64,000 bases of DNA from Leuctra nigra (taxonomy: Eukaryota > Arthropoda > Insecta > Plecoptera > Leuctridae): NCBI GenBank assembly GCA_934045905.1, contig OW203762.1, forward strand, positions 1,488,001 to 1,552,000, in the 5' to 3' direction. Position numbers and translations under genes: made by a program. Shown here one piece after another: positions 20,622-29,945 of this stretch. Positions within the stretch are counted from its first letter, which is position 1; every line of letters begins with the position of its first letter. The notes under the pieces are model-generated. The model was given only the letters and a program-made list of their open reading frames with translations, had not been told where the DNA came from and did not search any database.

Positions 20622-22425
20622 CCCCTACTGAAATATATAGTCGCGAACTAATCGCTAAATAGTCGCAAAATGTAAACAATAGTCGCAGAATAGTCACCAA
20701 ATATAAACACGTATAAACCAAAACTAAACTTGAACGAAAAGCCGAACTCATAGTAGTTATCAAATGTTAACCATATGATCGCAAAATACAAACCAAAACC
20801 GTATTGTCGCAAAATATAAACCAATTGTAAACAAAATGCAAACCAGTGTATAAACCAAATATAAAATAAACCAAATAGTCGCGTGGTTTACATCACCTCG
20901 GAATGCGCTCCCAACCATTGCCCCAAAGGGCTGAGGTGTATTTTGTTTTTCAAGATTTTTTTTCTTCACATTTTTCACTCCAATACGGTGTGCTGGGGGG
21001 GGGGGGGGGGGGGGGGGGACATGCTCCAAAAACTTTACCCCGCATGGCGGTTTCAGTTTTTTGGCACTTTAAAATCAATTTTAAGACGTGTTGCCGTCAC
21101 CATCATATTTATATTTTTCCTGACATCCAGGTTGGGGCATGCCTCTTCCCTGCCCCCCCCCCCCCCCCCCCCGTATCTTAAACAAATGTTACAAAATTGT
21201 ATTACAAAAGGATACATTTGCATGAGGTCAATGAGGGGTCATTGCGTCAATGGGAGGACCCCCCAGCACCATACTGATCTGAGGTGGACCACTGAATATT
21301 TTTAATTTCAGAAATCAATATGCGGTGCGTTTCTATACGCCATTTTTAATCCACATTAATAATAATCAGTCGCTAAATAGGCACCTTTTAATAAACGGTA
21401 AACCTCTAGATAAACTGCTGAAAGAGTACTCAAATTCGACATTCAAGTCAACCTACAATAGTACACGTTAATGAAAAATCAAATATAATAATAATTAAAT
21501 TCATCCTGCCAGAATGAAGTTATCACTAAAGTAGGTAGTCCATTAGTAAGTGATGTTATTACGAAACGTTCATAATGTATCATTTGCCCAAATCTATATC
21601 TTCATCGTATAAATTATAGCATTCCTATTTCCAATAAGCAATTATACACGTACACATTAGCAATTACACATTATAACTCTAGAATTTGTGATCGATCAAT
21701 CAATCGATTGTGCAATTAATTAAAACATTGTTGAAAACTTATCTTAAACTAAACTAAGACTCGCTAAAGGGGAAATGTGTAGTCTATTTGTTCGTTTCGG
21801 TTTAGAACTACCTATTGCAGTTTCAATGTTGCAAAACACATCTGCCTCCTTGGCTCAGATCGTAAGCTGCCAGATCGTCACGTGGAGGACCCGACTACGT
21901 AATCATCATCGGAGCAAAATAATTTAACTTAGCATACTAATTACAATTGTCCATTTCTCTACAGATATGTGGTTTAAAATAGATTACGAGTGTTAATTAA
22001 GTTGTAGTAATTAGTTAAAGTTTTGAATTTATTTGAATATTTGAATTTGTTCGCAACGGTCATTTCGTTGTCACGTGACGACTAAAATGTTTGCATTTTG
22101 TTACTTCCGCGGCTATTGGTTTATGATTCGCGACTATTTAGCAGCCATTTGGTTTATAGTCTCGATATTTGGTTTATAATTCGCGACTATTTAGCGACCA
22201 GTTGGTTTATAGTTCGCGACTATTTAGCAACCATTTGGTTTATAGTTCGTTTGAGAACAGCAAACCAAATACAAACCATGTTTACAAATGGTGATTACTT
22301 CGCGACTATTTGGTTTATATAAAATAGTCACCAAATAGTCGCGAAATAGTCGCTAAATGAAACAATGCGACTATTTTGTTACTAGTCGCGGTTTGCAAAT
22401 GTTACCATAAAATTTCAGTTAGGGC
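20622..22425. mobile_element. DNA transposon remnant with iterated subterminal motifs
   Basis: The left tip CCCCTACTGAAAT faces the right tip ATTTCAGTTAGGG, a short inverted repeat. Inside each end are many copies, in opposite orientation, of TAGTCGC and AAACCAAAT or GGTTTATAG (20637-20890 and 22120-22390). Such arrays are typical transposase-binding subterminal regions (for example hAT). The interior has G and C homopolymers (about 20996-21018 and 21154-21172) and no transposase ORF. The target duplication is uncertain (CA is possible). Confidence 0.6.
20996..21018. repeat. G homopolymer, about 23 nt
   Basis: Unbroken G run inside the TIR element; its length is likely unreliable in the assembly. 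Confidence 0.85.
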
Positions 22426-22678
22426 AATTACCATGCAAAGTTGATCGAATCAACCAATCGAAAGATATATATTTTTTAATTTGAACCAATCAGTGGATTT
22501 CAAAAAAATTTGGGTCAGCAAATCTCATATTTGGTCTGGACATGTGTGCACAATTTCAGCTCGATCGGATAAATGGTGCGACCTGTATACGAGCAGACGA
22601 CAGACAAAAAAAAAACACCAAAAACAACAAAAAAACAGAGGTCCGTGCGAAAAGAGCCAAAAGGAGACGCTCGCTCAA

Positions 22679-23074
22679 TAATAGATGGTATCAATAATTG
22701 CTTTTGACCTAGATATGGACATGAACTGACATTTCTGAAAATTAAGAGGAAATAAATTCTTTGCACCACATTTGCACACTTTCTAGATCTGTCTGCAGAC
22801 TATGCACATCTGTATCTGTATCTATTTGTCTAAATATGGTGCAGTCATCAGCATATTGGCTCATCCTTGATACACTTTGAGGTAAATCCAACATAAATAT
22901 GGTGAATAATAATGGGCCAAGTACAGAACCCTGTGGTACTCCAGATAGTACACTTTGACATTTTGAAAATTTACCATAAAAAATTACTCGCATCTTTCGC
23001 CCAGTCAGAAAACAGCGCATCCACCTCAGCAAACTACCAGAACCAGACACACCGTACAATTCTAGTTTAACTTA
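22679..23074 (-). pseudogene. Non-LTR ORF2, segment 2 (palm with catalytic motifs B and C)
   Basis: The minus strand reads VKLELYGVSGSGSLLRWMRC, then SGVPQGSVLGPLLFTIF (motif B) and SQYADDCTIF (motif C), retaining the catalytic YADD. It continues to WCKEFISS, slips frame, and goes on as LNFQKCQFMSISRSKAIIDT. This is the palm and start of the thumb of an APE-type non-LTR reverse transcriptase. It is cut from segment 1 by a foldback element carrying a HelA copy (23075-23899) and from segment 3 by HelB. Confidence 0.85.
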
Positions 23075-23899
23075 AGCCCAATTTACAAGGTGCAATTTCT
23101 TGTTCAACTTCTGTGTCACATTCCCATTTTTCATACTAGGAAAACGCTCAGTGTAACGCATTAATGAGCAAGCACGGGTAAGTGCAAATTCTATTAACCG
23201 GAAATGCGTACACGCACAGAAAACATATACATCCATATTGCATTGAAATATGATCCACTCAATCAACATATTAAAAGTAGGTATATGCTTTTCATCGAAA
23301 CTTGAAAATAGCATCTAAGCACCCTGGTACTTAAAGCAAATCAGATTCAATTCAATTGGCACTGGAAAACATTCATTTCGATACTTCATATCTGACAGCT
23401 AATACAAATGTCAATAAGTTAATAAGTTCTTAGCTGATTGGGATGAACATTTGTAAAATAAGAGACATTGTTGGTCTTAATGATCATGCAAAATATTAGT
23501 TTGATCAGATGTATCGAACCCCATTTTAATTTTTCAACCTATCAGGAGATGTTTACTTAAATTTTAACCAATGAATGGATTTCCAAAAAATTAGGGTCTG
23601 CAAACAGAAAAGGTTGTCTCTACATTTGTGCAACATTTCAGCTCGATCGAAGAAAAACTGTGACCTGTACAGCCTCACCCAACAGAAAAAACAACAACAA
23701 AAAAACAAAAACAAACAGAGGTCCGTGCCAAAAAAGAGCCAAAAGAAGACGCTCGCTTCGCTCACTCAACAATTTTGTATTTACACGACGCAACTTTCTG
23801 TCACAGAACTTAAAACATGTTCGACTTTCCATTCAAGAAGTGTGACACAGAAGTGTGGTACAGCAGTTGTACAAGAAGTTGCTCCGTGTAAATTGGGCT
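23075..23899. mobile_element. PIF/Harbinger-like foldback element with TTA duplication, carrying HelA
   Basis: The left end AGCCCAATTTACA followed by a G-rich step and TTCTTGTTCAACTTCTGTGTC has an inverted partner at 23845-23899. TTA lies on both sides (23072-23074 and 23900-23902). Without the HelA copy inside (23136-23769) the element is about 190 bp. TTA duplications and A-G-C tips are shared with 29322-29605 and 61523-63879. The TWA target is the PIF/Harbinger preference; no transposase is present. Confidence 0.7.
23136..23769 (-). mobile_element. Helitron-like element HelA, copy 4 (inside the foldback element)
   Basis: A|CTAGGAAAACGCTCAGTG at 23136 and CGCTTCGCTCACTCAA at 23769, followed by C instead of the usual T. 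All HelA internal landmarks are present. Second-level insertion: ORF2, then foldback element, then HelA. Confidence 0.8.
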
Positions 23900-24332
23900 T
23901 TAGAGCCTCTCATGTTGTATGCGATCAAAAGCTTTCGCCCAATCCAAAGCTATGACGTCGATACGCGTCCCCACAACTCTGTCCAAAGAATATTGCCACT
24001 CATCAATTGCACCAGTGAGCAAAGTAATGCATGAACGCCCAGGAAGAAATCCATGTTGCTCAGGAACAATTGCATTGCAGTCTGGTAGATGTTGAGGAGC
24101 TGGACGTGAACTACTTTTTCCATGACTTAACCAACCACTGATGTAAGGGAAATGGGCCGATAATTAGAAATCTCACTCATTTTTCCAGATTTGTATACAG
24201 GGACAATATACGAGTGTTTCCAATCCATTGGCAGTCCTTCGGTCATTGATGTTTCAAAGAGGAAGCACAGAGAAAGAGCTAATTCCAGGGCACATTCATA
24301 CAGAATAACTGGTCTGCAGAATTTTTGCATAA
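23900..24332 (-). pseudogene. Non-LTR ORF2, segment 1 (fingers and palm motif A)
   Basis: The minus-strand translation gives LPMDWKHSYIVPVYKSGK and ISNYRPISLTSVVG, the classical RT fingers motif (LP..WK...V.PV.K.G....NYRPISL). After a frameshift near 24120 it continues as EQHGFLPGRSCITLLTGAID and then RIDVIALDWAKAFDRIQHER, which holds the motif A aspartate. It belongs to an APE-type (Jockey/CR1-like) non-LTR ORF2. It begins directly at the 5' end of the HelB element at 24333, so anything further upstream in the gene lies beyond 29177 if that element is also an insertion in it. Confidence 0.85.
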
Positions 24333-24958
24333 TTGAGCGAGCGTAGCGAGCGTCACCACGGTACTCTTACGGCACTTTCTGTGTGTTTTTTTGTTTTTTT
24401 TTTGTGGCCGCTGCCCAGGTCAAACCGCACAACCAATCGATCTGAAATTGCGCACACATACTAACGTCAACTATGCAATCCCTGGGATCGTTTTTGAACA
24501 GGATCCTGTGATTGGTTCAAATTTTTTTTAAAATCTTTCGAATGGTTGTTCAGATTAATTTGAAATTTTTACAAGTCATTAAACCATACATTGTCCCCAA
24601 TCTTACAAAGATTCAGCCAAATCCTCCCATTGGTTAAAATTTTAAAAAATCTTTCATGTGATTTTTGAAACTTAAACTAGAACCGTTTGACCTATCAACA
24701 TAAAACTTTGCATGGTCATTGGGACCAACATTATCTGTATTTTTGACATTTTTCAGACTATTCTGTGTTTAAATTCAAGAGAGAAGACTTTATTGGAAAA
24801 CACTGCCATTCAACAATGGTTGCCACATGGACACAGTCTAACATAAAATAGAAATTATACATTTTAAATAAGTAAGAAACTGAACATAACATTTTCATAA
24901 TAATTACATTGAAAATGACGTATCTCTATCTAACAAGTGAAAAATGATAAAACTGTAT

Positions 24959-25942
24959 ACCTCTCATAAATACAAAGGATTAAATGTGTTTCGATCAAGA
25001 TGGGAGGCATTTATACAAAAGATCAACATTTGCAACACACTAGAACACTCTAATACTCCGTATGTCACTATGACACGTGACTTACAAGCAGAGAGAGAAA
25101 AATGCTTCGCCAAGCTCGAAGTTAACATCCCTGAATTGACACCAAAACCCGGAATGACCGCGAACAATATCAAACCACAGGCCATACGTGAACATCTACG
25201 TCAGAAGGAATACACAAAGTGGTGTAACCTGCCTCAGAAAAGTCGCGGTGCGATATTATTTAGTGAATATACGCCCGCCAACAAGTGGATATCGCAGCGC
25301 AAGGGACTGTCCTGCTCCGAGTGGCGCGACGCGATCAAGATGACGGCCAATGTAGCTCCGGTGCGAGTGCTCCATGGCAGAAGCGAGAACGGTAACCGCT
25401 GCCGCCGCTGTGGCAGCGAGATTGAAACCCTTGCCCACGTTCTCGGCTTCTGCCGCCATGGAGAGCTCCTGCGAGTGACCCGACATCACAGTATCCGGTC
25501 AGCTATAGCAAATGAGCTTCGTGATAAGGGATGGGAGGTCGCCGAGGAAGTACACTGCATTGGCACGGATGACAGTACCCGACGCGTAGACATCATCGCT
25601 GTAGATCCTGTGACTCGGAAATCCTTTATACTTGATCCGACCGTACGGTTTGAATCGCACGTTGGTCAAGCCGAAGAAGTTGATGCCGAGAAGAGAAGGA
25701 TCTACGAGCCTACGATAGACTACTTCAAGGAGAAGTACAACGCGTCTGAAGTTACTGTCATCGGTTTATTTTTTGGAGCTAGGGGCACTATACCCATTTT
25801 TTTAAAGCAGTTTTGTAGTAAGTTTAAGTTAGACAATAGATTTTTATATAAAACGTGTATGTTGGGTTTAAAGGGTTCGGTAGCAATACTCCGTAACCAT
25901 TTATACAGTCAACATACAGTTTTATCATTTTTCACTTGTTAG
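24959..25942 (+). CDS. RLE-type non-LTR retrotransposon, C-terminal endonuclease region (partial)
   Basis: An open frame of 332 codons starts at 24944, but its first few codons come from the inverted arm. The true retrotransposon sequence begins at about 24959 (RWEAFIQKINIC onward), so it is 5'-truncated and the ATG is fortuitous. Counting from that ATG, a zinc knuckle C153-x2-C156-x7-H165-x4-C170 is followed by RHHSIRSAI. An endonuclease-like core follows, with D216 in RRVDIIAV, D231 in ILDPTVRFE, then E249-K250 and IYEPTIDYFKEKY. This order (CCHC, then a PD-(D/E)XK-like fold) is that of R2/R4/NeSL-group proteins, which nick target DNA with this domain. The tail FFGARGTIP resembles uncharacterised arthropod copies known to me. 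The stop at 25940-25942 is followed by a short 3' UTR with AATAAA at 26078. The RT half is probably the minus-strand relic at 27519-28740. Confidence 0.7.
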   Translation, partial: TSHKYKGLNVFRSRWEAFIQKINICNTLEHSNTPYVTMTRDLQAEREKCFAKLEVNIPELTPKPGMTANNIKPQAIREHLRQKEYTKWCNLPQKSRGAILFSEYTPANKWISQRKGLSCSEWRDAIKMTANVAPVRVLHGRSENGNRCRRCGSEIETLAHVLGFCRHGELLRVTRHHSIRSAIANELRDKGWEVAEEVHCIGTDDSTRRVDIIAVDPVTRKSFILDPTVRFESHVGQAEEVDAEKRRIYEPTIDYFKEKYNASEVTVIGLFFGARGTIPIFLKQFCSKFKLDNRFLYKTCMLGLKGSVAILRNHLYSQHTVLSFFTC

Positions 25943-26095
25943 ATAGAGATACGTCATTTTCAATGTAATTATTATGAAAATGTTATGTTCAGTTTCTTAC
26001 TTATTTAAAATGTATAATTTCTATTTTATGTTAGACTGTGTCCATGTGGCAACCATTGTTGAATGGCAGTGTTTTCCAATAAAGTCTTCTCTCTT
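25943..26095 (+). other. 3' UTR of the RLE retrotransposon
   Basis: About 150 bp from the stop to TCTTCTCTCTTG, with AATAAA near the end. It joins directly to truncated HelB sequence (AATTTAAACACAG). Its inverted copy is at 24777-24930. Confidence 0.65.
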
Positions 26096-26539
26096 GAATT
26101 TAAACACAGAATAGTCTGAAAAATGTCAAAAATACAGATAATGTTGGTCCCAATGACCATGCAAAGTTTTATGTTGATAGGTCAAACGGTTCTAGTTTAA
26201 GTTTCAAAAATCACATGAAAGATTTTTTAAAATTTTAACCAATGGGAGGATTTGGCTGAATCTTTGTAAGATTGGGGACAATGTATGGTTTAATGACTTG
26301 TAAAAATTTCAAATTAATCTGAACAACCATTCGAAAGATTTTTAAAAAAATTTGAACCAATCACAGGATCCTGTTCAAAAACGATCCCAGGGATTGCATA
26401 GATGACGTTAGTATGTGTGCGCAATTTCAGATCGATTGGTTGTGCGGTTTGACCTGGGCAGCGGCCACAAAAAAAAACAAAAAAACACACAGAAAGTGCC
26501 GTAAGAGTACCGTGGTGACGCTCGCTACGCTCGCTCAAT
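26096..26539 (-). mobile_element. HelB 5' half, inverted copy in the right palindrome arm
   Basis: Reverse complement of 24333-24776, produced by the palindrome. It ends GCTCGCTCAA|T followed by ORF2 codons on the plus strand (ATGCAAAAATTCTGC). Confidence 0.85.
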
Positions 26540-26581
26540 TATGCAAAAATTCTGCAGACCAGTTATTCTGTATGAATGTGC

Positions 26582-27480
26582 AAGACTATAATGATAATAA
26601 TTACTTACCTGTGCATATTATTCCATTAATCATATCTAATAACACCCAAATTGATACTAACAAGAATAATAAATTTATATAGGCTGTTATTTCTGTTTTC
26701 GACGGCCTCTTCTAGGCGTTATAAAGAAAGAAAAAACGCAAAACGCGCTTAATGTGAAACGGGCTTATCACTTTTTTAAATGCTGCCTTGAAGCTGAAAT
26801 TAGCAAGCTTTTCAATTCACCTTCCATGGTAGGCTAGTTGAAGGCAACTGAATGTGATTTTTGCATCCAATCACGAATTTATTTCTATCAAACATTGTTC
26901 TATTTGAGCTGGCTCCTGGAAATACCTCAAATGAGACTTCGGGAGCAATATTTGGGGTGTGGGGATTTTCCCAAGTGGGAATTTCCTCTTAGGCTGTTAT
27001 TTTCGTTCATTGATTGAAATGTTTGCATTGCATTAAATAATTTATATCATTGGTACACACACGTCGTATTATTGTTGCCTTTGAGTACCTACCTAATGAT
27101 AGATCATTAGAAAACATTTGATAATGATAGATGTCCACTGAAAGAAACAGACAAATTTACTTCATTATAATTACTTATGACATTACCATCTAAGATGATT
27201 TATAACAACATATTTGTCATAATATGTCATGTAATGCAATAATACAACAATTTAACAGCACAGCTCATCATATAACGTGAGAAAAGGTCTAAGGTTTAAT
27301 ATGTCATTCTACAATTGAACAATAAACACTTAAAGTATACAGATCCTATGTAGTTCCACAGTATCATTCAAAAATAGCGCGTTTCGAACAGGGAACATGG
27401 CCGCCGCGTCTAACACGCCCACATCAGTTCCGTGAACAGGAAGTGCTATTTAAGTTATACCTCCCGAGCGAAGCGACACT
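26582..27480. other. Unassigned DNA between palindrome and RLE reverse transcriptase
   Basis: No ORF with recognisable motifs. A direct repeat TAGGCTGTTATTTYYG occurs at about 26680 and 26991, enclosing about 300 bp that may be an insertion with a 15-bp target duplication. The junction to the RLE relic carries GAGCGAAGCGACACTAC near 27467. Confidence 0.4.
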
Positions 27481-27518
27481 ACAACTCCATGGTTTGATGA
27501 TCAAGTGCAATGTCACGT

Positions 27519-28740
27519 TTAATTTGCTTTCCCAGCCTGCACGTTCATGGCAAAGGACTTGTTGTTGTTGAGTTGTAACCCCAATTCAGATAAACGATTT
27601 CTTATCATGTTAGTTAGAATAATGGAGGATTCTACATTCTTAGCAATAACAACAGTGTCATCCGCAAATCCTAATACTGATAAGCAAGCGAGATCATCTA
27701 CTAACTTGTAGCCATATTCAGATGCAATTTCTTGCTCGCTTAGTTCGTCAAGTATATGGTCAGTAGCCAGATTATACAGCATTGGTGATAGTGGTGCTCC
27801 TTGCATGACTCCTCGATTCAATAGGATGGGCTTCGTTTTCTGGTTGTTGGCTTCTATCTGTGTAACGTTTCGTGTTTGAAGTGATATGATTAAATCTTGA
27901 ATCTTTGTAGGAAGCGAAGGTGATCTAATTGTTTCGGATAAATGATTATGACCGATGTTATCGAACGCTTTGGTGATGTCAAGAAATATCAGTGTCACAT
28001 CTTCCTTCTTCACTTTGGCCCGTTCAAGTATTGCACTAACGATGGAAACGTTAATGTAGGATCCCGGACTTTTCGTGAATCCTCGCTGATGGAGATTGAA
28101 CGTGATGTATTGACGTGATATCTGATCAAGCACCCTTTCAATAGATCTGCGCAACACAGAGCAGATCGTGATCGGCCTCCAATTCGACGGTATATTCTTG
28201 TCTCCGGATTTATAGATCAGCACGGTTCTTGCTTTTTTGAAACAATCAGGGCTCCATCCAGTTTTCAGCATTGTACTGGCAATTAGCGAGAGAATCTTAA
28301 CCACCCTCTCCGATTTCACTATCCGCATGATAACTCTGTCCGGTCCCGGCGCTGTGTCTATTTTGATAGATCGAATGGCATTCATCATTTACTGCAGGGG
28401 ATATTTTTGTTGAGAATTCCTTATTGTTTTTCTCCACTTCAGCGTCACTGAGTTGTCTTGGATATGAATCGCGCATGCTGTCGTTTGGAGTACTGTAACG
28501 CTCTTCAAACTCGGTACTTAAGTCCGCACTATCAATTCTACACTTAGGGTCGTTACTGTGTATTATTAAATTTAGTGCTTTTCTCCTCTGATTGTAAAAT
28601 AAGTATTGTGCTTTTTGGTATAAATACTTTTCCTTACGCTTTTCCCTTTCACGTTTTGATTTTCTCATCGGATTTGACGTATCCTTGTGAGTTCTGTCAT
28701 TATTCTTGTAAACACAAGAATACGGACAGTTTACGGACAT
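27519..28740 (-). pseudogene. RLE-type non-LTR reverse transcriptase relic
   Basis: Two overlapping minus-strand frames make up one broken RT. The upstream frame (28740 to about 28385) is basic and helical and leads to SDAEVEKNNKEFSTKISPAV. A frameshift near 28385 moves to a 289-codon frame starting near MNAIRSIKIDTAPGPDRV. That frame has WRPITICSVLRR (fingers), FLDITKAFDNIGH (motif A), GVMQGAPLSPMLYNLATDHI (motif B) and LGFADDTVVIAKN (motif C, catalytic FADD). GxxQGxPLSPxLYN is typical of R2/R4/NeSL-group RTs and differs from the GVPQGSVLGPLLF of the neighbouring ORF2. The relic sits inside the HelB copy and is probably the other half of the element whose C-terminus lies at 24959-25942. The middle part is missing and the C-terminal part is inverted relative to it. 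It stops at GKAN near 27519. Confidence 0.8.
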
Positions 28741-29177
28741 TTTGCGTGTTGGCTGTCAAATTTCTCGAAAATATGTGATCACGGCATACTTCGACTCTCA
28801 GTTTCTATGTAGTTAGAGCAGAAACTTTCAAACGCATATAAAACTAATAGTAACTAATAAAGTTAGATCTGATATTGTGTACTATACACACACTAATATC
28901 ATAAGAGTGATCCCAGGTATATTTTTTTGAACGAAATCCTGTGATTTTTTAAAATTAATAAGAAACCGTTCAATCATAAAGGTTCAATCGATCAACTTAA
29001 AACTTTGCAAGGTAATTGGGACCAATATTTAGGAAAGTTTTTGAGATTTTTATACAAGTCTCGACGAGATTAAGAATGAGCTTTTAATGATATTTTGGCC
29101 ATAGACAGAATTTCGGTTCGAGGTGTTCCGCGTATCCGTGCTCGCTCATCCACGCGTTAGACAGAGCGTTTTCCTAG

Positions 29178-29321
29178 TTATGTAATAACTTGACATAAAA
29201 AATACTCCATTATTAAAGTATGGCTGCAATCTTAGAGAGACGTGGTTTCAAGAATAGATATGGAGGGGAAAGTTTTTGTGGCTGAATTTCCAACGATGAT
29301 TGGAAATGTCAACTCCGCTTA
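29178..29321. other. Flank of HelB, possibly more of the ORF2 host
   Basis: With HelB removed, the minus strand can be read in frame from here into ORF2 segment 1 for about 20 codons (VFFMSSYYIIMQKF), but no RT motif confirms it. Confidence 0.3.
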
Positions 29322-29605
29322 AGCTGGGTTCCCATATTTCGCATCGAATTCGCTTCCGGTTCGCTTTGCTTTCGCAAAATGGCTACCTTTTAACATAGGA
29401 AATCGTCTATGTCTACATTCGCATGTGCGCGTGTTTCGGTTTCGTTAAAGTTGAGCCAATTTTAACTTTGACGAAACCGAAACGAAACCGAAACACGCGA
29501 ACATGGGAATGTAAACATGGACGATTTTCTTTGTTAAAAGGTAGCCATTTTGCGAAAGCGAACCGAACCGGAAGCGAATTCGATGCGAAGTATGGGAACC
29601 CAGCT
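29322..29605. mobile_element. PIF/Harbinger-like MITE with TTA duplication
   Basis: 284-bp foldback. The left arm begins AGCTGGGTTCCCATA, then CGCATCGAATTCGCTTCCGG. The right arm is its complement, ending AACCCAGCT. TTA flanks both sides (29319-29321 and 29606-29608). Pairing extends through most of the element around the TTTCGGTTTCGT region. Confidence 0.85.
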
Positions 29606-29942
29606 TTAATGTCGTAATACGAAAGTTACATAAATTCACACATATTATACTCACTTAATAAATACAAGACAAATTCGCATAGATTTATTAAACATAAATT
29701 TATGTTTATTTTCAAATACAAAAAAAAAACAATTTCATTTCATTCCTAAAAAATAACTCCAAATCAATTCATCAAACACGTTAATTTCGTCTGGTTAAAT
29801 CTATTTTTTCAACTTTAACTTCAAACATTTGTAACCATTATTTAATAAATGAATGTCTTTCACATATTACATTTTGGTATGTTTTCTAATACGTCACAAA
29901 TGTCAGAATACTATCTATAATCGTTTCGATATAGGGACCATC
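29606..29942. other. Unassigned AT-rich DNA
   Basis: No supported feature. Confidence 0.4.
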
Positions 29943-29945
29943 GGA

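Larger units (their letters stand above)
20139..22678 (-). mobile_element. Helitron-like element HelB copy in ORF2, itself interrupted
   Basis: The low end A|CTAGGAAAACGCGTTGATGA lacks a few bases of the usual hairpin. The high end is GACGCTCGCTCAA|T. HelB sequence runs to about 20621 and resumes near 22425 (ATTACCATGCAAAGTTGATC), with a TIR element in between. Excision at A/T restores the host ORF2 frame exactly, the cleanest boundary proof for this family. The terminal 250 bp near 22500-22678 are HelA-like (AGAGGTCCGTG), so it looks like a HelA/HelB mosaic. Confidence 0.75.
24290..26581. repeat. Near-perfect palindrome, 669-bp arms around a 955-bp spacer
   Basis: The left arm 24290-24958 and right arm 25914-26581 are inverted copies. 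By eye I find one substitution (ACGTCAACTATG against ACGTCATCTATG) and a one-base difference in a T run. Each arm contains, from outside in, about 43 bp of ORF2, the HelB 5' half, and the RLE retrotransposon 3' UTR with the last few codons. The spacer encodes the RLE C-terminal region. Confidence 0.9.
24333..29177 (+). mobile_element. Helitron-like element HelB copy split by an RLE retrotransposon
   Basis: The 5' half is at 24333-24776: A|TTGAGCGAGCGTAGC up to the TTTAAA phrase. The 3' half is at 28741-29177: CATTTTGCGTGTTGGCTGTC to hairpin and TTTTCCTAG|T. The two halves are consecutive parts of the HelB sequence seen intact at 14238-15178. Everything in between (RLE retrotransposon pieces, palindrome, about 900 bp of other DNA) is inserted or rearranged material. 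The low flank is ORF2 segment 1. Confidence 0.75.
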
